The notes beneath the pieces are model-generated. The model ran no database searches, had not been told where the DNA came from, and saw only the letters and a list, made by a program, of their open reading frames with translations. DNA of 64,000 nt from Holdemanella porci (GTDB lineage: Bacteria; Bacillota_I; Bacilli_A; Erysipelotrichales; Erysipelotrichaceae): positions 8,442 to 72,441 of the forward strand of contig NZ_JAHQVB010000003.1 in the NCBI RefSeq assembly GCF_019052655.1, given 5' to 3'. The position numbers and the translations under genes were made by a program. The first letter of the stretch is position 1. Each line of letters opens with the position of its first letter. Below, piece after piece: positions 53,477-62,210 of this stretch.

Positions 53477-53615
53477 TTATTGAGCACATCATAATATACG
53501 TTATAACTAAAAAGTAGGAGGTTTAAGTGTGAATAAAACTTAGAAAAAAAATAAAAAAAGGCCGCACTAAAAAGAGGTGGTCAAAATCACTAAAAAAACA
53601 ATTTTAAATAGTTGT

Positions 53616-54705
53616 TTATAACTGAATTGAAGAAAAATCAAAGTTTGAATCTTTTAAGAATTGTAAAGCAGATTCAACTGTCATTGTTGGTTCTTTTGTC
53701 GGCTTTGGATTTGTTAAAAATTTATAATCACATGGATTAAATTCTTCATCCGTAAGAATCATGTGATATATACAGACAAGCATCATTCGTGCTATTGCGA
53801 TAATCGCCTTCTTATGGCCTCGGCGTTTTTTGATTCGATAGTATTTGATTCCAAAGTAGGAGTTCTTGTCTTTAATAGAAGAAAGTGTACATTGAACAAG
53901 TAATGGTTTTAAGTATTGACCAGCTTTAGAAATACGAACGGATTTTTCTAGTTTGCACTTTCATTGTTTGCTGGAGAAAGACCTGCCCAATTGATTAACT
54001 GCTTATCGGATTCAAACTGATTCATAACTGTATCCATTTTAAAACGTTGATCTGATTCGATGTGGTATTCCTGTAATGAATCTAAAATCTTGTCTTTATC
54101 TTTGCATTTTTTATGGATAAGTTTCAAAATCTTGTCATCATCAATGACTTCAGAATGCATTATTTCCTTCATAATGTTTGTAGCAGTTTTGCCAAAAGAA
54201 TCAGAAACTGCAGAAGCAAGACCGATATTAGAGACTGTCAAACAATTCTGATATCTGTTTCTTTCGGAAGAGTGCATATAAACAAGTTTGCATCTGTAAC
54301 GGGCAATTTCTCTCATTTCTCGAATCTCTTTTTTAGGTATAAAAGAATGCTTTACAAGGTCACACTTGTAAAGGTCGCAAATCCATTTGGAATCTCGCTT
54401 ATCTGTCTTTTTGCCTTTAATGGCTTTAACATATTTTGGGTGAGTAAGACAAATGTTCAATTCAGTTTCAAGGACGTTATAAATTGGAATCTAGTATTTA
54501 CCTGTAGATTCCATACAGATATCATGACAATCATGTGATATAAACAATTTTTTTAAACGTATCAAGTCCGAATAAAATGTGGAAAATGACTGCTAAATAT
54601 ATTCAGTAATCAAAGTTTGTCTGTCTGTAGTTCCAATCGTAGTAACAATCAGATTTTTGTGGAATCCATACCACCACAAATAAAGTAAACAACTTTAAAA
54701 GTCAT
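53616..54705 (-). pseudogene. IS110-family (DEDD) transposase, inactivated
   Basis: Pieces of one transposase lie in several frames. From the start: an N-terminal CGGMD segment that soon hits a stop, CMESTGKY then a TAG where relatives have tryptophan, the intact stretch LTHPKYVKAIKGKKTDKRDS to GLSPANNES (53948-54460), then a TAG and frame change, SVRISKAGQYLKPLLVQC, and the C-terminal tail ending at 53616. At least three lesions, so no active protein can be made. Confidence 0.88.
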
Positions 54706-54906
54706 AAAAAAAATATCCTTTCTGTAAAAGGAGAAGTGGCATTGACGGTCATCAATGCGAATCGACAACAGTTGATTAAACAATTTTAAGTGTCCGGGCT
54801 TGGCGTCCCCTGCTATTTATACTTGAAATGATGACGGCAACTTATAAATATGCAGGTTAATTCTATCGAGTAGAATGCCTACTCCTCTTCACGTGCTCTG
54901 TCGTGT
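54706..54906 (-). other. non-coding leader region of the IS110 element (bridge-RNA position)
   Basis: Upstream of the transposase start. Several small hairpins are visible, e.g. GCATTGA/TCAATGC near 54742 and ATTCTA/TAGAAT near 54864. IS110 bridge RNAs are encoded here in related elements; loops could not be assigned by eye. Confidence 0.35.
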
Positions 54907-55007
54907 ACCACCTCTTTTTCATGGTAACGCATAAGGCGTGGAAAAAGAATTTATTAATAAAGTATTTGTGTCCGCGCGACTTTAGGTGCGGGGAAATGGA
55001 GGGAAAT

Positions 55008-55486
55008 ATGTTTAAGACAATGCGAAGATTCAAACAAAAATTATCTGAAGAAAAATGTATAGAGATACTTACCAATGAACCTCATGGCGTATTATCTTTA
55101 ATCAGTGATACGGGATACCCCTATGGTTTTCCTATTACACATTGGTACGATGAAAAAAAAACGGACACATCTATTTTCATGGAGCAAAAGTAGGACATAA
55201 AATGGATTGTTTAAAACAATGTGATAAGGCAAGCTTTTGTGTCATGGATAAAGGTTTTAAAAAAGATGGTGAATGGGCCGTTCATTATCAGAGTGTGATT
55301 GTGTTTGGAAAAATCAAAATGGTAAATGATCCAGATAAAGTCAAAGAAATATGTACGCAACTCTGCCTAAAATTTACCAATGATCAAAATTATATTGATC
55401 ATGAATTAAAATATTCCGGACCTAGTGTTCTTTGTTTAGAATTTATACCTGAACATATAAGTGGTAAAATTGTTGAGGAATCTTAA
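55008..55486 (+). pseudogene. pyridoxamine 5'-phosphate oxidase-like (NimA-like) flavoprotein, frameshifted
   Basis: Frame 1 from ATG 55008 (behind GGAGGG) reads MFKTMRRFKQKLSEEKC and NEPHGVLSLISDTGYPYGFP, then runs off at a stop at 55193. The proper continuation GHIYFHGAKVGHKMDCLKQC lies in another frame and reads to 55486. The break is in a run of nine A residues at 55153-55161; ten would restore the frame. The family binds FMN; NimA-like members reduce nitroimidazoles. Loss by homopolymer slippage, phase variation or a sequencing error are all possible. Confidence 0.82.
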
Positions 55487-55501
55487 AGGTAATCCGCAAT
55501 T

Positions 55502-55597
55502 AGATAGGGTCGACTAAAAGTGTTTAAAGGTCATCTCTATCTCAGAGTCAAAATCCCTATGACTTTTAAAGGTTGATTTATCCCTATCTATTTTTAT
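55502..55597 (+). terminator. long imperfect inverted repeat with T-rich end
   Basis: AGATAGGG pairs with CCCTATCT, and inner parts (TTTAAAGGTCAT against ATGACTTTTAAA) also pair in part; ATTTTTATAT follows. Probably the terminator of the flavoprotein gene. Confidence 0.5.
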
Positions 55598-55829
55598 ATA
55601 TTCATCTTAAATCGATTTTAAAACAAGGGTTTTAGATGAGATTCTAGCACTTTTTTGGTCATAGAAAACATATACGAAAAGGACCGATATTCATAGGGAA
55701 AATAGAATATCGATCCTTTGTTTTATATAGAAACAGATAACTACGATTAGGATATTTTAATGTAAGTATATTGTTGGAATAGGAGAAATAAATACATGAT
55801 AGTAATCTGTTGCTACCTAAATTATTGGT
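55598..55829. other. gene-free stretch
   Basis: Apart from the minus-strand terminator at 55678-55721 I see no ORF, RNA or repeat of note here. Confidence 0.5.
55678..55721 (-). terminator. intrinsic terminator of the former uxaA-kdgK unit
   Basis: AAAGGACCGATATTC pairs with GAATATCGATCCTTT with one mismatch; on the minus strand it is followed by a T run. Confidence 0.65.
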
Positions 55830-56140
55830 TTATCTTTGAACGCGGCCTGAACCGTCTCCACCAGCTAATTGCAACACTTCGTCCATACTCACTATGTTGA
55901 AATCACCTTCGACAGAGTATTTTAAACAACTTGCGACTACCGAAAATTCGATTATTGACTTTGCATCATATCCTTTTAGACTGGGTACAATCAATCCAGC
56001 ACCAAAGCTATCTCCACCACCGACTCTGTCTACAATCTGCATTCTGTATTTATTTGAGAAATGGTAATTTTTTCCATCATACAACATAGCGGACCAGGTG
56101 TTGATATTGGCATTGATAGACTCTCTTAATGTGATAGCTA
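55830..56140 (-). pseudogene. C-terminal fragment of a 2-keto-3-deoxygluconate kinase gene
   Basis: The frame reads VAITLRESINANINTWSAML, then VDRVGGGDSFGAGL (ATP/anion motif with the catalytic aspartate) and ends LAGGDGSGRVQR, as in KdgK. The N-terminal two thirds are missing. Just upstream (on the minus strand) it runs into an uxaA fragment, so a deletion joined the two. It differs clearly from the intact kdgK at 40383. Confidence 0.82.
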
Positions 56141-56370
56141 CTTCCTTATATCCTTCGCGATTCCAATAGGATATCCATATTTAATAATAGGTTGCTCCTT
56201 TTTAATATCTTTCAACGTAAATTTATGTCTTTGGGCAATATCTTCAATAAGTGTAATTTCTTGTCCATCGACATTACATATAATCCCTTTTTCTAGAGGA
56301 CATGGTGCAACAGCTACCAAGTCGTTAAAATGAATCTTATAAATTTTTGCACCATTTCTACCTGTATATA
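56138..56370 (-). pseudogene. N-terminal fragment of an altronate dehydratase (UxaA) gene
   Basis: About 70 residues of the SAF-type N-terminal domain: KIHFNDLVAVAPCPLEKG, ITLIEDIAQRHKFTLKDI and IIKYGYPIGIA. In full enzymes this is followed by the large catalytic domain, here lost; the next residues are KdgK sequence in another frame. The original start codon is not found in frame. Confidence 0.75.
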
Positions 56371-56439
56371 TTTTAAATGTTAAATGTAAGTACTTGCAAT
56401 TCTTGGCGCGTTGGAATAGGGTTGAGGAGTAAAACAAAG

Positions 56440-57432
56440 ATGAATATTTATGACATTGCCAAATTATCAGGCGTATCGATTGCGACTGTATCGCGAGTAA
56501 TTAATAACAGTCCTAAAGTCTCAGAGAAGACGAAAAAGAAAGTCTGGGACGTCAGGAATGAGTATGATTACACGACGAATGTGTTTGCTCGCGGATTAGG
56601 CTTAAATTCAGTAAGAACAGTTGGACTCGTTTGTCCGGATGTATCCGATCGTTATATGGCAAGCGCCATTGCGTATTTAGAAAAGAATTTACGCAAATAT
56701 GGATATGACTCAATTTTGATGTGTAGTGGCTTTGACTATGAAGGAAAAGTAGAAGCCGTAAAAATATTATTGGATCGTAGAATCGATGCGATGATATTAG
56801 TTGGTTCACATTATGCAGGGGATTGCGGACAGAATGATATTCAATACCTTAAAGATGCTGCCCAAAAAGTTCCGGTGGTACTTATGAATGGTTATGTTCG
56901 TGTACCGGGAGTATATTGTGTTTTAACAGATAATTATAAAGCGGTTTATGATACTGTATGTAATCTAATCGAAGTTGGAAGGAAGAAAATTGTGTTTTTG
57001 TATGATGCCAATTCGTACAGCACAACAAAAAAATTAGAGGGATATCAAGATGTACTGATTGATAATGGTTTAAAGGTGCAGGAAGAATACAAGGTGTTTA
57101 TGCCAAATAACGTATTGAAGGCAAGAGATTTACTGGCAAAGAAAAGATTGGATTTTGATGCCGTCATTGCCAGCGATGATGCGATGGCTGTTGGTGCACT
57201 TAAATATGTGCATCAAATCAATAAGTCGATTCCTGAAGATGTCAATGTCGTTGGATTCAACAACTCAGAACTATGTGTTTGTTGCAATCCGGAAATGAGT
57301 TCTATTGATTCACAAGAAGAATTAAGTGAAATTGCGGTTGATTCGCTTATTAAAGTTCTTGCGGGAAAATCAGTTCGACAAAAAATGGAGATTCCATGTA
57401 AATTTATGAAGCGAAATACAACACAGTTCTAA
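56440..57432 (+). CDS. LacI-family transcriptional regulator
   Basis: 330 aa. N-terminal helix-turn-helix MNIYDIAKLSGVSIATVSRV with the hinge region up to about 55, then a sugar-binding-protein-like effector domain. ATG 56440 follows GAGGAG. Its neighbours (uxaA and kdgK fragments on one side; TRAP remnant and uxaC on the other) suggest it once controlled, and may still control, hexuronate genes. The inducer is not known. Confidence 0.9.
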   Translation: MNIYDIAKLSGVSIATVSRVINNSPKVSEKTKKKVWDVRNEYDYTTNVFARGLGLNSVRTVGLVCPDVSDRYMASAIAYLEKNLRKYGYDSILMCSGFDYEGKVEAVKILLDRRIDAMILVGSHYAGDCGQNDIQYLKDAAQKVPVVLMNGYVRVPGVYCVLTDNYKAVYDTVCNLIEVGRKKIVFLYDANSYSTTKKLEGYQDVLIDNGLKVQEEYKVFMPNNVLKARDLLAKKRLDFDAVIASDDAMAVGALKYVHQINKSIPEDVNVVGFNNSELCVCCNPEMSSIDSQEELSEIAVDSLIKVLAGKSVRQKMEIPCKFMKRNTTQF

Positions 57433-57449
57433 ACATTAGGAGGATTACT

Positions 57450-57484
57450 GTGAAGTTGATTAAAAAAGTACTTGGAGCGCTTAT
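57450..57484 (+). pseudogene. 5' fragment of a TRAP solute-binding protein gene (dctP-like)
   Basis: GTG 57450 behind TAGGAGGA encodes VKLIKKVLGALMCLVF, which looks like the start of a signal peptide, and then meets a stop after 22 codons. The following DNA is TRAP permease sequence in another frame. I read it as the start of a lost binding-protein gene; another exported protein is possible. Confidence 0.4.
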
Positions 57485-58042
57485 GTGTCTTGTGTTTATG
57501 GATACAAATCAATGAAATGGAAAGATTTACCAGAAATCTTTAGAGCAAGTGCGGAAATGACAGGTATCATTATTTTCTTGATTGGTGTTTCTAGTATTAT
57601 GTCTTGGGTTATGGCCTTCACGAACATTCCTACAATGGTTTCGAATGGATTATTATCAATTTCAAGCAATAAATATGTCATTCTATTAATGATCAACATT
57701 ATCTTGTTAGTGGTTGGTACATTCATGGATATGACGCCAGCCACATTGATCTTTACGCCAATCTTCTTGCCAGTATGCACGGCATTAGGTATGAATACAA
57801 TTCACTTTGGTATTATGTTGATCTTCAACTTGTGTATTGGAACAATTACTCCTCCAGTAGGAACGACACTGTTTGTTGGTGCTAAAGTCGGAGACGTTAA
57901 GATTGAAACTGTATTTAAACACTTGTTACCATATTTCTTCGCTATTATTGTTGTGTTGATGTTAGTTACATATTATACCACAATTAAGTCTATGGTTACC
58001 TGGTTTAATGGGATATGTAAGTTAGAAGGAAGGAATTTTTAA
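57485..58042 (+). pseudogene. TRAP transporter large permease (DctM), C-terminal fragment
   Basis: 185 residues corresponding to the last 40-45% of DctM (family length about 425 aa). YKSMKWKDLPEIFRASAEM, GTFMDMTPATLIFTPIFLP and GTITPPVGTTLFVGAKVG are typical. Five membrane segments are left. The N-terminal half is gone and the sequence abuts the signal-peptide fragment, so a deletion removed everything from within the binding-protein gene to mid-dctM. Its stop touches the uxaC start. Confidence 0.85.
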
Positions 58043-59449
58043 ATGAAACAATTTATGGATAAAGACTTCTTATTGACAAATGAAGTCGCTAAAGAATTAT
58101 TTTTTGATGTTGCTAATACGATGCCAATTGTAGATTATCATTGTCATATTGATCCAAAAGAAATTGCTGAAGATCGTAAGTTTGAAAATATCACACAAGT
58201 ATGGCTTGGTGATGACCACTATAAATGGCGTCAAATGCGTTCAAACGGAGTGGACGAATACTATATTACTGGAGATGCACCAGATCGTGAAAAATTCCAG
58301 AAGTGGGCAGAAACGCTTGAAAAAGCTATTGGAAATCCACTTTTCCACTGGTCTCACTTGGAGCTTCAAAGATACTTTGGATACCATGGTGTTTTAAATA
58401 GTAAAACAGCCGAAGAAGTATGGAATTTGTGCAATGAAAAATTACAACAAGATGATATGAGTGTGCGTAACTTAATTAAAAACTCAAATGTTAAATTATT
58501 ATGTACTACAGATGATCCGATTGATGATTTACATTGGCATAAAGTGATTAAAGCGGATGAAACCTTTGATGTAAAGGTACTTCCTGCTTGGCGTCCAGAC
58601 AAAGCTATGCGTATCAATAAACCAGAATTTGCCGACTACATGAGCCAATTAGCTGCGGTTTCTGAAATTGAAATTCATACTTTCGAAGATATGAAAAAAG
58701 CAATCATCAAACGTATGGAATACTTTAATGAAATGGGATGTCTAGTGAGTGATCACGGATTGGATTATGTTATGTATGCCCCAGCAAGTGATGAAGAAAT
58801 CGAAAAAATCTTTGAAAAAAGATTAAATCATGAAGCTGTTACAGCATTAGAATGTGATCAATATAAGACGGCATTCTTACTGTTCATCGCAAAAGAATAC
58901 AAACGCTTAGGTTGGGTAATGCAGTTTCACTATGGATGTAAACGTGACAACAACACAACTATGTATAATAAGTTAGGACCAGATACGGGTTATGATTGTA
59001 TTTCAAACTTTGCACCTGCAGACCAACTTACAAATATGTTGGATGCGATCAATGAAAATGGTGGATTGCCAAAAACAATTCTTTACAGTTTAAATCCTGG
59101 GGATGATGAATTGATCGGTACAGTACTTGGATGTTTCCAAAATAGTGATGCGATTGGAAAGATTCAACAAGGATCTGCATGGTGGTTCAACGACAATAAA
59201 ACAGGTATGGAAAAACAAATGACGTCTTTGGCAAATCTAGGATTATTAGGTAATTTCTTAGGTATGTTGACAGATTCAAGAAGCTTCATGTCTTATTCAA
59301 GACATGAATATTTCCGCCGTATCATGTGTAACTTAATTGGTACATGGGTTGAAAATGGAGAATATCCTTATGATAAAGAAAACTTAACTGAAATTGTTAA
59401 GGGTATCTCTTACAACAATGCCGTTCGTTATTTTGGATTTGATTTATAA
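58043..59449 (+). CDS. uxaC: glucuronate isomerase
   Basis: 468 aa, amidohydrolase-like TIM barrel. PIVDYHCHIDPKEIAED carries the metal-binding HCH motif, TTDDPIDDL follows, and QFHYGCKRDNN and GTWVENGEYP are conserved. It converts D-glucuronate to D-fructuronate and D-galacturonate to D-tagaturonate. It appears intact although the transporter and other pathway genes beside it are broken. Confidence 0.96.
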   Translation: MKQFMDKDFLLTNEVAKELFFDVANTMPIVDYHCHIDPKEIAEDRKFENITQVWLGDDHYKWRQMRSNGVDEYYITGDAPDREKFQKWAETLEKAIGNPLFHWSHLELQRYFGYHGVLNSKTAEEVWNLCNEKLQQDDMSVRNLIKNSNVKLLCTTDDPIDDLHWHKVIKADETFDVKVLPAWRPDKAMRINKPEFADYMSQLAAVSEIEIHTFEDMKKAIIKRMEYFNEMGCLVSDHGLDYVMYAPASDEEIEKIFEKRLNHEAVTALECDQYKTAFLLFIAKEYKRLGWVMQFHYGCKRDNNTTMYNKLGPDTGYDCISNFAPADQLTNMLDAINENGGLPKTILYSLNPGDDELIGTVLGCFQNSDAIGKIQQGSAWWFNDNKTGMEKQMTSLANLGLLGNFLGMLTDSRSFMSYSRHEYFRRIMCNLIGTWVENGEYPYDKENLTEIVKGISYNNAVRYFGFDL

Positions 59450-59463
59450 TAGTTAGTGAAGAA

Positions 59464-59492
59464 GAGAACTTTGATTCAAGGTTCTCTTTTTT
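59464..59492 (+). terminator. intrinsic terminator after uxaC
   Basis: AGAGAACTTT pairs with AAGGTTCTCT (G-U pair) around GATTC, followed by six T residues. Confidence 0.8.
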
Positions 59493-59540
59493 AGTATCAT
59501 AATTTAAAAAAATGACACTTTTTCGATTGAAGCAAAGTCA

Positions 59541-59695
59541 AAATGAGTCAAGTTTGACTCAAATTGGGGTTAAAAAACATAAAAAGGTGTCAAAATCTGA
59601 AATTATGAATCAAAACACGCTAAAAAAGCAGTGAAATGAGTCAAAATTTAAAATTTTGAACCAAAACATGCTTAAAAAGAAGTGAAATAATTTAA
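59541..59695. repeat. degenerate tandem repeat, period about 51 bp
   Basis: GAATCAAAACACGCTAAAAA (59607) and GAACCAAAACATGCTTAAAA (59658) head two similar units, each running on to GTGAAAT; a more diverged unit precedes them near 59557. AT-rich, no ORF. Confidence 0.55.
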
Positions 59696-59766
59696 TATTT
59701 GAAATTATGGTATTTTTTGATTTTGAGCATGCCAAAAAATTGTGTAATTTAAACTCATCTTCATAT

Positions 59767-59832
59767 TTCCCCTAGAAAAATGTTAAATGTAGTGGAATAT
59801 TCCCCTAGAAAAATGTAAAAGATGTTGGAAAT
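59767..59832. repeat. 33-bp tandem repeat, two copies
   Basis: Both units begin TTCCCCTAGAAAAATGT and continue with similar sequence (AAATGTAGTGGA versus AAAGATGTTGGA). They lie just before the terminator of the lipoprotein gene. The rest of 59494-59854 shows no gene. Confidence 0.7.
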
Positions 59833-59850
59833 TTGACCAACATCTTTTTG
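59819..59850. terminator. bidirectional terminator
   Basis: AGATGTTGG pairs with CCAACATCT around AAATTTGA, followed by TTTTTG; the A run on the other side serves the minus-strand lipoprotein gene. Confidence 0.8.
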
Positions 59851-59854
59851 AGTG

Positions 59855-61603
59855 CTACCTGTTTTCATTGATGTATTCATTTACGCTTTGTTTGACAATA
59901 TTGAAGTTGACTTCGCCATATTGTAGTAGGGCATTATGGAAGTCTGTATTGTCAAATTTAAATCTTAATCTAGATTTGGCTGTACTCTTTAAATCTACGA
60001 TTTGAAGATATCCATAATAGTAAGATAAGAATACAGTTGGATTATCTGCCAATTGATTGTAAATGCTTTCTAATCCTTCTGAACTAAACATATCACCATA
60101 TTCATTCTTGAAATCATTGAGTGACATACCATCATAATGAATGCTGATATCCATTAAGACAATGTATAGATTGGTAAGAATGTTATTCAAATTATAGGCT
60201 TCTAATAAATCTTTATTATTATCTAAATAATGTAAAGACATGCTTTCCATATAAGTAGCCCATCCTTCAGACATACCTAGATTGTTGTAGAAGAATTGGA
60301 TTGGGTATTTTAAATGTTCCTTGTTGTATTGGGCTTGATACATATGTCCGGCAATACCTTCATGAGCTAATGTTTGATAAAGTGTTAAACTTGATGGATC
60401 ATCGCCATAATCACGTTTGTTGTAGCGCATTTGATAGTTTTGTGAATAATCCAAGGCTGGTGTAATAAAGTAGGCAACAATTCCGCTGACAGATTGATCT
60501 TCTGGCAGTGCCTTTAAATCATATTTCATGGTTTTTACTTTTGGGAAATCCTTTTTATAGTTTTTTTGAAGGCTTTCTAGAATTTGATTCACATCTGTAA
60601 AATCCGTTGAAACTGAATCGAGTTCATACGCAATCATTGGATTGCCTTTATATAGCTTCTGAAATTTAGTGATAGCTGAATTGATTGCGGATTGCGTATT
60701 CTCTTTAATTGTGGAAATAGAGTTGGTAGAACTTGTCGCATTTTCAACTAATACTTCATAATATTTCTTACCATTCTTATAGTTCGACAACCCTTGTAGT
60801 GGTTGTACGTTATATTGAAGAGAGGTCAATGTATCTAACATAGCCTGATAACTAGGAAAGAAACTTGTGTCCATGGCATCTTTGACTTGTGCTTTATAAG
60901 ATGTTGTTTTTTCTTCATCTAGATTTAAAGTGTCAATCGCATTATATAATGCACTTGTGATTGAACTATCCTCTTTAGTATTGATCACATCTTGAATATC
61001 TTGGGTAACAGAATCATAGTCAAACTGTAAGGTATTCTTATCTGCTTGTTTTTTTGTATATTCCAATACATCGTTTGTGTAGCGAGGCACATCGTTGATG
61101 AGTGTAATCAAATCTTGAATGTCTTTTTCATTTCGTAAAATGTATTCAGAAAAAACAGAAATCAAACTTTGGTGAAGTCCGCTCATTGTACTCCAACAAT
61201 TGTTTAGATATTGAAATTTCTTGTTTTCAGCTTTTAAGCTCAATTCATTCTCATATTTCAATTCATCATAGATGGTTTGTTGCGTTTTGTCTAAAGTACT
61301 GCGATTAAACTTGTTTAATTCTTTTTGATCTTCTTTGATTTCTTCAGTATTATCTGTATAAAATTCACCAAGACTTACATCTACATTATTGATATCAATG
61401 CCATAGTCTTCTGGATGTTCGAAGAATTGGTGCATCGTTGTATAGTCGCTTTCGGCATATTCAACTACCAATTGGTTTGTGTATTTTGTGAAGTCCTTGT
61501 TTTCTTTAGCCGCAAACGTATTGTCTTGCATTGTAGTTGAACCACATGCAGTGAGTGATAATACGGTAAAGCTAATAAATAGTTTTTTGAATGTATTTTT
61601 CAT
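59855..61603 (-). CDS. DUF885-family lipoprotein, probable metallopeptidase
   Basis: 582 aa. Signal peptide with lipobox LTAC (KNTFKKLFISFTVLSLTAC), so it should be anchored outside the cell. Two thirds along are TLAHEGIAGHMYQAQ and GMSEGWATYMESM, which match the HEGxxGH and EGW motifs of the DUF885 metallopeptidase-like family. The middle is helical. Start ATG 61603 behind GGGGG; an in-frame extension to 61681 overlaps xpt and precedes the signal peptide, so it is rejected. Peptide substrates are unknown. Confidence 0.88.
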   Translation of the reverse strand: MKNTFKKLFISFTVLSLTACGSTTMQDNTFAAKENKDFTKYTNQLVVEYAESDYTTMHQFFEHPEDYGIDINNVDVSLGEFYTDNTEEIKEDQKELNKFNRSTLDKTQQTIYDELKYENELSLKAENKKFQYLNNCWSTMSGLHQSLISVFSEYILRNEKDIQDLITLINDVPRYTNDVLEYTKKQADKNTLQFDYDSVTQDIQDVINTKEDSSITSALYNAIDTLNLDEEKTTSYKAQVKDAMDTSFFPSYQAMLDTLTSLQYNVQPLQGLSNYKNGKKYYEVLVENATSSTNSISTIKENTQSAINSAITKFQKLYKGNPMIAYELDSVSTDFTDVNQILESLQKNYKKDFPKVKTMKYDLKALPEDQSVSGIVAYFITPALDYSQNYQMRYNKRDYGDDPSSLTLYQTLAHEGIAGHMYQAQYNKEHLKYPIQFFYNNLGMSEGWATYMESMSLHYLDNNKDLLEAYNLNNILTNLYIVLMDISIHYDGMSLNDFKNEYGDMFSSEGLESIYNQLADNPTVFLSYYYGYLQIVDLKSTAKSRLRFKFDNTDFHNALLQYGEVNFNIVKQSVNEYINENR

Positions 61604-61637
61604 TAGAATCCCCCAAATTTTTAAAAAAATGGACTGA

Positions 61638-62210
61638 TTATTCATCAGCCCATGAAATTTTCTTATTCTTAACACCTGCAATAGATGCCAACGCTAAAAG
61701 GTCATATCCTTTTTCAGTAATATATGCATGTCCTTTTTGGAAAGCTTTTTCAATAACCATGCCAACACCAACAATTTCAGCTTGTGCCTGCGCAATTAAG
61801 TTTTCCGTTCCCTTGAATGCTTCACCATTTGCCAAGAAGTCATCAATGAATAATACTTTGTCGCCTTTTTTTAAGTATTCTTTTTCAATACAAATTGGAT
61901 ATGTCTTATTCTTTGTGAAAGAGAAGACTTCTGCAAAAGCAGGATCGATCATTGTGCTTGGTTGTGTTTTCTTGATGAAAATCAATGGCACATTCAAACG
62001 AATGGCTGTCGCATAGGCTGGGGCAATACCGCTAGATTCAATGGTTACTACTTTTGTGATGCCTTTGTTTTTAAAGTGTTCATAAAATTCATTTCCCATT
62101 TCATCTACTAAAGAACAGTCGATTTGATGATTTAAAAAAGCATCAACCTTTAATACCTCATCATTAATAAAATGTCCTCTAGTCTCGATTGCGTTTTTCA
62201 GTGCTTTCAT
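61638..62210 (-). CDS. xpt: xanthine phosphoribosyltransferase
   Basis: 190 aa. The PRPP-binding loop is VLFIDDFLANGEA; TIESSGIAPAYATA and GHFINDEVLKVDAFLNHQID match Xpt of Gram-positive bacteria. It salvages xanthine to XMP in the cytoplasm. The start lies inside the end of the CNNM-like gene (32-base overlap), so no purine riboswitch is possible directly in front. Confidence 0.96.
   Translation of the reverse strand: MKALKNAIETRGHFINDEVLKVDAFLNHQIDCSLVDEMGNEFYEHFKNKGITKVVTIESSGIAPAYATAIRLNVPLIFIKKTQPSTMIDPAFAEVFSFTKNKTYPICIEKEYLKKGDKVLFIDDFLANGEAFKGTENLIAQAQAEIVGVGMVIEKAFQKGHAYITEKGYDLLALASIAGVKNKKISWADE

Larger units (their letters stand above)
53569..54919 (-). mobile_element. decayed IS110-family insertion sequence
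   Basis: Outer 13-base inverted repeats AAAAAGAGGTGGT (53569-53581) and ACCACCTCTTTTT (54907-54919) enclose an inactivated IS110-type transposase gene (53616-54705) and about 200 bases of non-coding, hairpin-rich DNA upstream of it. In IS110 elements that region encodes the bridge RNA. Whether the repeats are the true ends is uncertain, since many IS110 elements lack terminal repeats. Confidence 0.65.

Noticed and set aside
54113-54538. 141-codon plus-strand ORF opposite the IS110 transposase
   Set aside because: The minus strand carries recognisable transposase motifs; this ORF is their mirror image.
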